A DNA stretch of 22,988 bases from NCBI GenBank assembly GCA_002423125.1, contig DIUW01000012.1:1-22988 (forward strand), read 5' to 3'. Shown here in pieces: positions 8,327 to 16,473 of this stretch. Positions within the stretch are counted from its first letter, which is position 1. Every line of letters begins with the position of its first letter. Under the pieces are notes generated by a model. The model was not told the origin of the DNA. It was given only the letters and a program-made list of their open reading frames with translations, and ran no database searches. The position numbers were made by a program, and so were the translations under genes. Source of the stretch: Legionellaceae bacterium UBA6148 (GTDB lineage: Bacteria; Pseudomonadota; Gammaproteobacteria; Legionellales; Legionellaceae).

Positions 8327-9280
8327 CTAATAACGAACAATCATAGCACCCCAAGTCATGCCACCTCCGAATGACTCGAGCAACAATAATTCACCACGCT
8401 TAATCTGCTTATTTCTTATAGAATAATCTAAAGCCAGTGGTATTGACGCTGCGGATGTATTGCCTTGGTTTTCAATCGTAACAATAACACGCGACATCGG
8501 TAATGATAATTTTTTAGCAATGGCCTGAATGATACGAATATTCGCTTGATGAGGAACCAACCAATGAATATCTTCCTTTTGCAAATCACTATTGGCGAGC
8601 ACTTCATCAACAATGTCACCCATAATGTTTACAGCTAATTTAAATACCTCATTCCCGCGCATCCCTATGAGTGGTCGCTTTTCTTGAGAGGTATGATTTG
8701 CATAAACTAATAATTTTTCATCATCAAACCGTGAGTGCAAAACACTCCCTACAATTCCTTGCTCAGTACTTGCACTCAAAACAACAGCGCCCGCACCGTC
8801 ACCAAAAAGAACACATGTCGCACGATCAGTCCAGTCAATAGCACGTGACATACTTTCGCTTCCCACAACCAATACATGTTGCGCGGTTCCTGAGGAAATA
8901 TACTGCTTTGCAATATCCATAGCATAAATAAAACCACTACAGGCTGCACTGATGTCTAAAGCTGGAATGGATCGAGAAATATTCAATGCTCGCTGCACGT
9001 GACATGCAACACTTGGAAAAAAATGGTCAGCAGTGCACGTGGCAACCAGGATTAAATCGATATCATTAGGCTCTAACTGGCTGGCTTCCAAGGCTTTCTT
9101 GGCCGCTTCACTGGCCATGTATGACGTTGTTTCATGCGGCGCTGCAATACATCGACTCTTAATCCCTGTTCGAGAAAAAATCCACTCATCGGAAGTATCA
9201 ATTGTTGTTTCAAGCTCAATATTGGTCAACTGGCGCTCAGGCAAATAACTGCCTGTACCATTAATAATGGCGTTATTCAT
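8327..9280 (-). CDS. fabH: Beta-ketoacyl-ACP synthase III
   Basis: This enzyme starts fatty acid synthesis by condensing acetyl-CoA with malonyl-ACP. The 317-aa protein contains the full Cys-His-Asn triad: Cys114 in ISAACSGF, His244 in VPHQANIR and Asn274 in NQGNTSAAS. The C-terminal FGGGMTWGAMIVRY is typical of FabH. Its ATG overlaps the plsX stop (ATGA), which suggests coupled translation. Confidence 0.97.
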   Translation of the reverse strand: MNNAIINGTGSYLPERQLTNIELETTIDTSDEWIFSRTGIKSRCIAAPHETTSYMASEAAKKALEASQLEPNDIDLILVATCTADHFFPSVACHVQRALNISRSIPALDISAACSGFIYAMDIAKQYISSGTAQHVLVVGSESMSRAIDWTDRATCVLFGDGAGAVVLSASTEQGIVGSVLHSRFDDEKLLVYANHTSQEKRPLIGMRGNEVFKLAVNIMGDIVDEVLANSDLQKEDIHWLVPHQANIRIIQAIAKKLSLPMSRVIVTIENQGNTSAASIPLALDYSIRNKQIKRGELLLLESFGGGMTWGAMIVRY

Positions 9281-10317
9281 AACAACAGCCCCTGATTAAC
9301 AAAATCAGCGATTTGATCACGTACCAAATCAACCGCATTACTCTGAACCTGTAAGACAGCCTGTTCGATTGCGCACTGGAATGAGATAACCCCTGCTCCA
9401 CCATGGCTTTTAATGACGATGCCATTTAAACCAAGCATACTGGCGCCATTATATCGAGAGGGATCCATCCTTTTTTTCATACGCGTCAGAATCGGTGATA
9501 CTAAAAATCCGACTAGTTTAGATATCCAATCATGCGTAAATGATTCTTTAAGCACATCTAATAGAAATTTAGTTATTCCTTCACTTGCTTTAATTGCAAC
9601 GTTACCCACAAAGCCATCACAGACAACTAAATCCACTTCACCAGAATAAAATTGATCAGCTTCTACATAACCAACGTAATTCATTAGATCGCATTCTGAA
9701 AGCATATGCGCCGTGCGCTTCACCTGATCATTACCTTTAATTTCTTCAACACCAATATTCAGCAGCGCAATTCTTGGCCTAGGCTTTTTATCGATAGCCT
9801 GAATCAAAGCCGAGCCCATTACAGCAAACTGAAAAAGATGTTCGGCACACGAATCAACATTGGCTCCTAGATCAAGCACTCGAGTACAGCCTTTTCTAGT
9901 AGGAAGTTGTGCGATAATGGCGGGCCGGTCAATTCCTGGAAGTGTTTTCAAAACAAACCGTGCTGTTGCCATTAGAGCCCCAGTATTACCTGCACTCACG
10001 CAAGCCTGGGCTCTACCGTCTTTAACCAAACTAATGGCGACGCGCATGGAAGAATCTTTTTTATTACGCAGAACGTGCGAAGGGAGTTCGTCCATTCCGA
10101 CGACTTCTGATGCATGCACCACGGTATATCGATCAACAGATTTGCCCGTCAACATAACGCCGTGTTTTTTTAAATGGCTGATGACTTGAGTCTCATCGCC
10201 AACTAACAACAAATGCAAGTTGGGATTACTTTGCTCAGCGCGTACGCAGGCAGGGATAACAACGGATAATCCGTTGTCCCCGCCCATCGCATCAATGGCA
10301 ATGGTGATTTTATTCAA
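9277..10317 (-). CDS. plsX: Phosphate acyltransferase PlsX
   Basis: This membrane-associated enzyme converts acyl-ACP to acyl-phosphate, the first step of glycerolipid synthesis by PlsX/PlsY. The 346-aa protein begins with the AIDAMGGDNG signature and contains SAGNTGALMA, RPAIIAQLPT and VVCDGFVGNV. The start is a TTG at 10317, 5 nt after the rpmF stop; no ATG lies before the signature, so TTG is the best choice although its ribosome binding site is weak. It sits between rpmF and fabH as in most proteobacteria. Confidence 0.95.
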   Translation of the reverse strand: MNKITIAIDAMGGDNGLSVVIPACVRAEQSNPNLHLLLVGDETQVISHLKKHGVMLTGKSVDRYTVVHASEVVGMDELPSHVLRNKKDSSMRVAISLVKDGRAQACVSAGNTGALMATARFVLKTLPGIDRPAIIAQLPTRKGCTRVLDLGANVDSCAEHLFQFAVMGSALIQAIDKKPRPRIALLNIGVEEIKGNDQVKRTAHMLSECDLMNYVGYVEADQFYSGEVDLVVCDGFVGNVAIKASEGITKFLLDVLKESFTHDWISKLVGFLVSPILTRMKKRMDPSRYNGASMLGLNGIVIKSHGGAGVISFQCAIEQAVLQVQSNAVDLVRDQIADFVNQGLLL

Positions 10318-10322
10318 GTGAA

Positions 10323-10520
10323 TTACTCAGCTTCTTCTTCGTAAGCATTTTCATTATCAAGAACTTTGCGTCCGCGATAATAACCATCAGCCGTAATGTG
10401 ATGACGTCGATGAACTTCACCCGTTACTTTATCGACGGATAATGTTGGTGCACTCAATGCATCATGAGAGCGACGCATATCACGTTTTGAGCGTGACTTT
10501 TTATTTTGTTGAACGGCCAT
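10323..10520 (-). CDS. rpmF: 50S ribosomal protein L32
   Basis: This small basic protein of the large ribosomal subunit has 65 residues. It begins with MAVQQNKKSRSKRDMRRSHD and has the middle section HRRHHITADGYYRGRKV, both standard for L32. It lacks the paired Cys of zinc-binding L32 versions. AGGAG lies upstream of the ATG. The yceD-rpmF-plsX arrangement is conserved. Confidence 0.97.
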   Translation of the reverse strand: MAVQQNKKSRSKRDMRRSHDALSAPTLSVDKVTGEVHRRHHITADGYYRGRKVLDNENAYEEEAE

Positions 10521-10604
10521 TCATTTACTCCTAAACAATTTATTTTTGCAAACCCGTAATTCTACCTATATTTTTCGCTTGAGCCAAGTGATCTCTGCAC
10601 TTTT

Positions 10605-11018
10605 TTATGTGCCAATTTGAATTTTACTATTACATTCAACACGTTCAGCATGTTTTTCAGGTGCATATAAGTGCAATTCATCCGTAACAATACTTCCTAA
10701 ATCAACCTCATGATGATTCGAAACAATGCATTCATAGTCTTCCATCATTCTTTCGGCTGTTGCTTCATCACGGCAAATAGCCAATTCAGTATAATTACAA
10801 TATTCTGATTCAAATACATCAAGACAGCGTTGACACTGCGTCGATAATACGCCTGAAACATCGAGTGTTAAAAGAAAATAATCCGGATAACTTCGCACTG
10901 CGTAATTACAGGACAGCATACAATCTGATACAATATAAAAAGGCAAGCGTTCAGACAAGCTGAGTTGAACATGCGACGTTTCGAGCTGTTTAGAACGCGT
11001 TTTTAAACAAACAATCAT
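10605..11018 (-). CDS. yceD: YceD/DUF177-family protein, 23S rRNA accumulation factor
   Basis: This family occurs directly upstream of rpmF and has been linked to 23S rRNA accumulation; its mechanism is not evident from sequence. From the ATG at 11018 the product is 137 aa, with the core CQRCL motif and the downstream DLGSIVTDELHLYAPEKH region ending near a last Cys. It is shorter than the enterobacterial protein (about 173 aa) because the C-terminal tail is missing. A TTG-initiated frame extends to 11108, but that start would lie on top of a TATAAT promoter-like box and has no ribosome binding site. The ribosome binding site of the chosen start is weak too. It lies 84 nt before rpmF. Confidence 0.82.
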   Translation of the reverse strand: MIVCLKTRSKQLETSHVQLSLSERLPFYIVSDCMLSCNYAVRSYPDYFLLTLDVSGVLSTQCQRCLDVFESEYCNYTELAICRDEATAERMMEDYECIVSNHHEVDLGSIVTDELHLYAPEKHAERVECNSKIQIGT

Positions 11019-11097
11019 GGTATTATCATTCTTTTTTTGTAATAACAGCCGGCCTTTTACCTCATCCCGAGCCGTTATTTTTTTAAAACAAGCAAAT

Positions 11098-11103
11098 ATT
11101 ATA
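11098..11103 (-). promoter_or_regulatory. Candidate -10 box for the yceD-rpmF-plsX-fab run
   Basis: A perfect TATAAT on the minus strand lies about 75 nt before the chosen yceD start, in the gap divergent to mnmA. No good -35 hexamer was seen at 16-18 nt, so the support is the -10 match and position only. Confidence 0.35.
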
Positions 11104-11119
11104 CACAATGAATTAAATT

Positions 11120-12259
11120 ATGAAACCAATTTTAGAAGATTCTGAAAAAATAATATCATCGAAGCCTATTGCAGGCAGACCCAAGGTCATTATCGGGATG
11201 TCTGGTGGGGTTGATTCATCCGTCGCCGCATGGCTGTTATGTGAGCAAGGATATGAAGTCGAAGGTCTGTTCATGAAAAATTGGGAACAGGACGATAAAA
11301 ATGGCTTTTGCGCTGCGGCAACCGATCTCCATGATGCGCAGAAAGTCTGCGAACAACTGGGTATCCCCTTACATACTGTCAACTTTTCAGAAGAATATTG
11401 GCAGCGTGTTTTTACCCATTTTCTTCATGAATATGCTCAAGCAAGAACTCCCAATCCGGATGTTTTATGCAACAAAGAAATAAAATTTAATGCGTTTCTT
11501 AATCACGCTTTAACATTAGGTGCTGATTTTATCGCCACAGGTCATTATGCCCGTGTTGAAGTCAAAAATGCCATTGGTTTACTCTATAAAGCAAAAGATA
11601 GAAACAAAGATCAAAGCTATTTTTTACATGCAGTCGATCCAACAGCGCTCGCTAAAACACTTTTTCCTGTAGGTGGTTATTTAAAAACTCAAATTCGTGA
11701 GATAGCCCGTGAATTAAATTTAGCAACACACGCCAAAAAAGATTCAACGGGAATTTGCTTCATTGGTGAAAAGCGTTTTAAAACCTTCTTAAATGAATTC
11801 ATGCTCGCCAAACCGGGACCAATTAAAAATTGTTCGGGAAGTGTAATTGGACAACATGATGGCCTCATGTTTTATACTTTTGGCCAGCGACAAGGTCTTG
11901 GTATCGGCGGAACAAAACACGGTGATGAATCCCCTTGGTATGTAGTCGAAAAAGAAGTATCAACGAATACACTGGTTGTCGCCCAAGGCGCTCACCACCC
12001 CATGCTTTATGCACAAGGATTAATGTGCAGTGCCATTCACTGGCTCGGTGAAACGCCTCCGGATTTCCCTTTGACGTGTTCCGCTAAAACACGCTACCGA
12101 CAAGAATGCCAAGCGTGCGTTATATCTCCCTTAACAGGTCATCAACACGTCGTATTATTTTCGACACCGCAACGAGCAGTCACCCCTGGGCAATACGTTG
12201 TATTTTATGATAATAATCAATGCTTAGGCGGTGCAGTAATCGAACAAATTATTCGCTAA
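11120..12259 (+). CDS. mnmA: tRNA-specific 2-thiouridylase MnmA
   Basis: It adds sulfur to the wobble uridine (s2U34) of tRNAs for Lys, Glu and Gln, using sulfur relayed by TusE or a cysteine desulfurase and ATP. The 379-aa protein has the PP-loop SGGVDS at 28-33, catalytic Cys117 in PDVLCNKEIKF and the second catalytic Cys213 in STGICFIGEKRF. TFGQRQGLGIGG is also conserved. The ATG at 11120 leaves about 20 residues ahead of the usual start; no better start lies before the PP-loop. It diverges from yceD and converges on the patatin gene with a 1-nt gap. Confidence 0.97.
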   Translation: MKPILEDSEKIISSKPIAGRPKVIIGMSGGVDSSVAAWLLCEQGYEVEGLFMKNWEQDDKNGFCAAATDLHDAQKVCEQLGIPLHTVNFSEEYWQRVFTHFLHEYAQARTPNPDVLCNKEIKFNAFLNHALTLGADFIATGHYARVEVKNAIGLLYKAKDRNKDQSYFLHAVDPTALAKTLFPVGGYLKTQIREIARELNLATHAKKDSTGICFIGEKRFKTFLNEFMLAKPGPIKNCSGSVIGQHDGLMFYTFGQRQGLGIGGTKHGDESPWYVVEKEVSTNTLVVAQGAHHPMLYAQGLMCSAIHWLGETPPDFPLTCSAKTRYRQECQACVISPLTGHQHVVLFSTPQRAVTPGQYVVFYDNNQCLGGAVIEQIIR

Positions 12260-12260
12260 T

Positions 12261-14219
12261 TTATTTTTTATACTCGAGCCCCCTAACATGCTCCTGAGCT
12301 CCACTCGAAAATTTATCTATTTTTTTCAACGACTCAAACACAAGCGCTGATCGCGTATGCGCAGGCGACTCTCCCGATCGTTTGTCAAACAGACCAAACA
12401 TATGTTTTCTTTGAAGCGCTCGATGAAGAGTACTGGATTGAAAGATATATTCACCCGCAATTTTCGACACCGAGAAAAACCCACTCCGCTTAAAACTTTC
12501 TTGATACGTTTCTTTGAACAGATCTTCAGCAGATAATTTATCTTTATAAAATTCAACCGCACGTGATATAGCAAATAGCTTAGTGGCATAATCTTTCGAG
12601 GAAAAAAAATCCTGCTTAGTCGCTGCGAGTGAGTCTCTAATAAAGTGATAGCGCGTAAGTGGACTCAAGTTAGGGGCGTTCAGTTGTTTAAGCAATGCAT
12701 CATGATTCGGGCTTTTCCCTGCTCCTATTAATACAGCACTATAAATTTGTACAAAATTCTTTACGATTTCAGGATAAAAAAATTCAGGGGAAAACAAACT
12801 ACAATCATGTACTCCAAGATTGGTGATAGAAGTGACTGCATCCAAATACCCCAGAGAATACATCTCTCTCGATAATGTGGTCGCCAAACCAAACGAGCGT
12901 GTCGAAATTGGATCCACTCTCAGCTGAACTGTTCTTAAAGAATAATCATCACGTAATCGTTTATATCCATCTTGCTTGTGATGCATTGGATTCCAATTTA
13001 CTGGTGCAATATCCGCAATATATTTCAATGCCAGACCAAGCTTTAGTCGTTTTTTTAGGGTTGATTTCAAAGGTTCTGCTATTGGATTACCATAAAGTGC
13101 CTGATGCGTCGCGACATCATTAAAACCAAATACGAGTGTTTTTTCTTTTTTTTTGTTCGGAATAAAATGTCCAGCTTCGTCCACGTCATCAAAATAATTC
13201 GTAGGGATATTGTCATACAATCCTCCATCAACAATCATTTCCTGTTGAGACGCTATCTCGATTGGAACGGGATGTAAATAAGCTGGAAGTGAGCAAGAAC
13301 CTCGACATGCTTTTGCAATTTCAACATATGGAGTCAATTTAGCATTAAAAATTTGAAACTCAGCTCCTCGGCTTGCAGTAAGCTTAACTCCAGTCACCGT
13401 TAGTTTTTTAAATTGATTAGGAAAGTAACGATTTAATACTTCTAAATCATTAAAGGTAATGACCGGCACAGCTTTTTGACGACACCGATTAAAAAGCGGA
13501 AAAAGATCAACACAATCCCGTACAACATGATCACTCTGAAGGGATCTCATAAAGTGTTGAACTACGTCGACGATACTAGAACGAATAAAGTCCAACAATT
13601 CATCCCCACTTTTCGTAAAGACTCTAACCCCATCATGATTCCCAAATAACTTTCCGACACGATCCCCCATCAGTTTTGCTAAATTGGTATCCATCAATTC
13701 GCGTAATCGATCGGGTGTAACACCCACGGCAATCATCGCGGCAGATATCGAACCCACCGATGATCCTGATATTGCTTCCACATGATGAAAAGCACCGGTG
13801 TCGATCACCGCGGCGTAGGCGCCTGGATAGATCACACCCTTCGCACCGCCACCAACAAATACAAGACGTTCAATGTCTTTCGTGGGATTGAGAAGAATGG
13901 ATGCAATGAGATCTAATTCGTCTGAATTTAAGGGGTAAGGCTTTTCTGAGTTCGTAATGGCCGAATCATATAATTTTAATGTTTCATCATTATCGTTTAA
14001 TTCGGTGCAAGTAGGGTTTTGTTGCTTATCCTTTATGAAGCGGTCGACATAAAAAAGGCTATTCAGCTGCCCCTCACTATTTTTTACTCTAATATAACCA
14101 GACTCAAAATCTAAAGGAAGATTTGAAAGATCAGCAGATGGTTCGACCGACATTTGCATCGAGCAGATGTATTTTGTAGATTTCGATGTTTCACTGCCTT
14201 TTGTCATACTGTACACCAT
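12261..14219 (-). CDS. Patatin-like phospholipase with long N- and C-terminal extensions
   Basis: The 652-aa protein has a patatin domain at about 118-345. It includes the oxyanion loop VGGGAKG (122-128), the nucleophile Ser154 in SGSSVGS and the dyad Asp331 in VDGGLYDN, so phospholipase A or acyl hydrolase activity is likely. About 110 residues precede and 300 follow the domain; I recognise no domain there. No signal peptide or membrane helix is obvious. Legionella and relatives translocate patatin-type effectors (the VipD group) through a type IV system. The architecture is compatible with that, but no secretion signal can be proved here. The ATG at 14219 has a weak ribosome binding site, and an ATG four codons later is an alternative. 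It is separated from the acyltransferase operon by 123 nt holding a partial repeat element. Confidence 0.88.
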   Translation of the reverse strand: MVYSMTKGSETSKSTKYICSMQMSVEPSADLSNLPLDFESGYIRVKNSEGQLNSLFYVDRFIKDKQQNPTCTELNDNDETLKLYDSAITNSEKPYPLNSDELDLIASILLNPTKDIERLVFVGGGAKGVIYPGAYAAVIDTGAFHHVEAISGSSVGSISAAMIAVGVTPDRLRELMDTNLAKLMGDRVGKLFGNHDGVRVFTKSGDELLDFIRSSIVDVVQHFMRSLQSDHVVRDCVDLFPLFNRCRQKAVPVITFNDLEVLNRYFPNQFKKLTVTGVKLTASRGAEFQIFNAKLTPYVEIAKACRGSCSLPAYLHPVPIEIASQQEMIVDGGLYDNIPTNYFDDVDEAGHFIPNKKKEKTLVFGFNDVATHQALYGNPIAEPLKSTLKKRLKLGLALKYIADIAPVNWNPMHHKQDGYKRLRDDYSLRTVQLRVDPISTRSFGLATTLSREMYSLGYLDAVTSITNLGVHDCSLFSPEFFYPEIVKNFVQIYSAVLIGAGKSPNHDALLKQLNAPNLSPLTRYHFIRDSLAATKQDFFSSKDYATKLFAISRAVEFYKDKLSAEDLFKETYQESFKRSGFFSVSKIAGEYIFQSSTLHRALQRKHMFGLFDKRSGESPAHTRSALVFESLKKIDKFSSGAQEHVRGLEYKK

Positions 14220-14277
14220 AAAGCATATTTATATTCATAATAGCACATTAAAAAAGCAATTAATGCCGCGCAGGCGG

Positions 14278-14343
14278 GGATGACAGTACTGGGTTAGAGG
14301 CGATTTTTGTGTAATTTATAAGCTCCACATTGAGAACTGCTGC
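14278..14343. repeat. Partial copy of the 129-bp MITE-like element
   Basis: These 66 bases match the reverse complement of 19237-19302 at 61 positions. They comprise one outer end (TTGAGAACTGCTGC) and the adjoining half up to the GGATGAC hairpin arm. The partner arm and the other half are missing; upstream only a fragment CCGCGCAGGCGG (14266-14277) of the central hairpin remains. The outer end runs into the stop codon of the acyltransferase gene at 14343-14345. Confidence 0.8.
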
Positions 14344-15203
14344 TACGCCAATTTACACCCTCTCGATTTCCAACGCTTGTGTAACCACATCCATTGTTCA
14401 GGGTGCGCTAGAATAATTCGTTCAATGGCTTGGTTATAAGCGAGCGTATTACGATAAATAGACTCTTGGTTGGTATCATAATCTTGCCATAAAATCGGCT
14501 CAAAAAACTCAAGAACATGCTTTCCATTCGGTAGACGATATCCTGCCGCAGGAACAACGGGAAGACCTGTGTAACGGGCAATCGTTGCAAGACTGCGGTA
14601 CGTCCCCGCTTTTTTTCCGAAAAACTCAACCGCAATACCTTCGCGCGTTTTCACAAAGGCATGTTGATCCATAACAAAAATAACTGCATGATTTTTATCA
14701 AGAGCATCGATCACGGCAGGCATCGCATTTTTATTAGGGATGACGTTTAGACCCGCACTGTAATAGCGACGAAATAAGAATCGCTCAATTGTTTTATTCA
14801 CCAACATGCGACGTATAAAATGGAATTGTCCATGAAATTGTTTAAAATTTAAAACACCACCTAACGGTGCAAATTCCCAATTACCAAAGTGCCCTGTCAA
14901 TACCAGCACTCCTTTTCCCTCAGCGACAACATTGAGCATATGCTCGTGTCCTTTAACATCAACACGTGATCGCAATTTTTCTTCACTGATAAACCGCAGG
15001 GAGATCATTTCTTTAATAGAGGTTGCAATATGCGAATAAAAGGCTTTAGCCAGATGTTTTTTTTGACTATCACTCAATGAGTCGCCATATACCTGATTAA
15101 TATTAGAAAACAACACACTTCGTCGATAAGGCAAACAATAATAAATAAAACGCCCCATCCCTGAAACTCTTAGAGCATCCATTTGCTCGTCACGATCACT
15201 CAC
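14343..15203 (-). CDS. LpxL/LpxXL-family lysophospholipid acyltransferase (late lipid A acylation)
   Basis: The family transfers acyl chains from acyl-ACP to lipid A precursors at the inner membrane. The 286-aa protein has the catalytic HX4E motif HFGNWE (His105, Glu110), the MDQHAFVKTREGIAVEFFG block (179-196) with the following AGTYRSLA, and the closing EQWMWLHKRWK. The N-terminal membrane helix common in LpxL is not seen; the protein starts close to the PYRRSVLFSNI segment. The start is GTG at 15203, overlapping the preceding gene by 8 nt; an ATG seven codons on is possible. As the last gene of the five-gene operon it would use the long chain made by the upstream enzymes, as LpxXL does in rhizobia. 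The stop codon coincides with the end of a repeat element, so the final residues may have been changed by insertion. Confidence 0.85.
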   Translation of the reverse strand: MSDRDEQMDALRVSGMGRFIYYCLPYRRSVLFSNINQVYGDSLSDSQKKHLAKAFYSHIATSIKEMISLRFISEEKLRSRVDVKGHEHMLNVVAEGKGVLVLTGHFGNWEFAPLGGVLNFKQFHGQFHFIRRMLVNKTIERFLFRRYYSAGLNVIPNKNAMPAVIDALDKNHAVIFVMDQHAFVKTREGIAVEFFGKKAGTYRSLATIARYTGLPVVPAAGYRLPNGKHVLEFFEPILWQDYDTNQESIYRNTLAYNQAIERIILAHPEQWMWLHKRWKSRGCKLA

Positions 15204-16473
15204 AGCGTTTCATCACTAAACATGCATTCAAACTCGCAAATCCACGATTAATCATCACTGCATAGGGTTTATTCATATCAATTGGCCGTGTTGTTGAAGA
15301 AACATCAAGTCCTTGGCACTCTGCAGCAATCGTATCAAAATTGGCCACTCCAGGAATACATTGATGATGTAGACTGTAGGCCGAAAGTACGGTATCTACA
15401 AGTCCAGATGCGCATAGGGTGTGTCCCATTGACCATTTAAATGCAGTCACAGGAACATGATAATCACCAAATACGCGTTGAATTGCTCGTGCTTCGCTTA
15501 TATCAGAGCGAGGATTGCCATTGCCATGTGCCGCCAAAAAACCGACTTCGCGGGGATCAACCGATTGGCTTTCAAGCGACCTTGAAAGTAATCGTGCAAG
15601 TGATCGACCATCTGATTCAATAGAGAATAATCCACTACCCTCAGTGGTTGATGCACCACCTACAACTTCGGCATAACATGTTGCGCCTCGAGCGCGTGCA
15701 GCATCTTCATTTTCTAAAACAACCGCTGCAGCACCTTCACTGAGTATTGTTCCATCGTGCCGACCATCAAATGGCTTTAAATCACTCGGACTAATAACAC
15801 CCAATTTATCATAATAATACAACGCTTGAGGTTCGTAACCCACATCGTAGGCAACAACAACGGCACGTTCCGCCTGCCCCTGCTTGATTGCGTGGTAAGC
15901 TTCAATCATCGCTTGCGTACCGCTTACCGCGTGATTGGTGACATTATGATTAACGCCTTTAAAACCGCACGTGATTCCAACATAGGCCAATACGTTATTG
16001 GGTAAAATACGCAACAACCACATGGGGTGAACTTCATCAAATAGTTGCTCCGCAAACGCCGTCATATCACCGTTTGACTTTTGCAGTAACGATAAAAAAT
16101 CATATTGTTGATAGTATTTATTACCAGGAGACCCTACAAATAATCCGGTTTGTTCGTTGAACTCATCCGCCGAACTTAATGTATCTCGATACTCAAGCAA
16201 TCCACTATGATTGATGGCTTGCATTGCCGCGTAAATACCAAGAACATCCTGTCGTGAAATGACCTTCATTAATTTACGATCGGGCAGCAGTTTTGCCGGT
16301 TCAAATGATTGAATTTCACCGCCTAAACGGTGCGACCATGATGAGATATCCCATTGTTTAATCTCACCCAGCCCCTGTTCTCCTGCAAGCAAAGCAGACC
16401 ACGTTGTATCGACTGTATTTCCCGACGCAGTGATTGCACCAAGCCCCGTAATAACCACACGATTGGAACTCAT
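15196..16473 (-). CDS. FabF-like ketosynthase homologue lacking the catalytic Cys (KS-beta / chain-length-factor-like)
   Basis: The 425-aa protein has the thiolase fold of a FabF-type synthase, with VVITGLGAITASG at the N-terminus, AAHGNGN (His316) and KWSMGH (Lys346, His351). At the nucleophile position the sequence reads TNHAVSGTQA where active enzymes have TACASGTQA, so Cys is Ala182 (codon GCG checked on the DNA). It therefore cannot form the acyl-enzyme. In type II polyketide and aryl-polyene systems a Cys-less partner pairs with an active ketosynthase and sets chain length; Cys-less synthases can also decarboxylate malonyl-ACP. Its ATG overlaps the stop of the active synthase by 4 nt, which fits a stoichiometric partner. 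The rhizobial cluster for lipid A long-chain acid also has two FabF genes here. Confidence 0.88.
   Translation of the reverse strand: MSSNRVVITGLGAITASGNTVDTTWSALLAGEQGLGEIKQWDISSWSHRLGGEIQSFEPAKLLPDRKLMKVISRQDVLGIYAAMQAINHSGLLEYRDTLSSADEFNEQTGLFVGSPGNKYYQQYDFLSLLQKSNGDMTAFAEQLFDEVHPMWLLRILPNNVLAYVGITCGFKGVNHNVTNHAVSGTQAMIEAYHAIKQGQAERAVVVAYDVGYEPQALYYYDKLGVISPSDLKPFDGRHDGTILSEGAAAVVLENEDAARARGATCYAEVVGGASTTEGSGLFSIESDGRSLARLLSRSLESQSVDPREVGFLAAHGNGNPRSDISEARAIQRVFGDYHVPVTAFKWSMGHTLCASGLVDTVLSAYSLHHQCIPGVANFDTIAAECQGLDVSSTTRPIDMNKPYAVMINRGFASLNACLVMKRCE

Noticed and set aside
10556..10604. Lost C-terminal tail of yceD through a nonsense change
   Set aside because: The frame after the stop reads only about 12 further codons, and short YceD versions appear normal in this lineage as far as I recall.
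11018..11108. TTG-initiated 30-residue extension of yceD
   Set aside because: No ribosome binding site, covers a TATAAT box, and residues do not resemble the family N-terminus.
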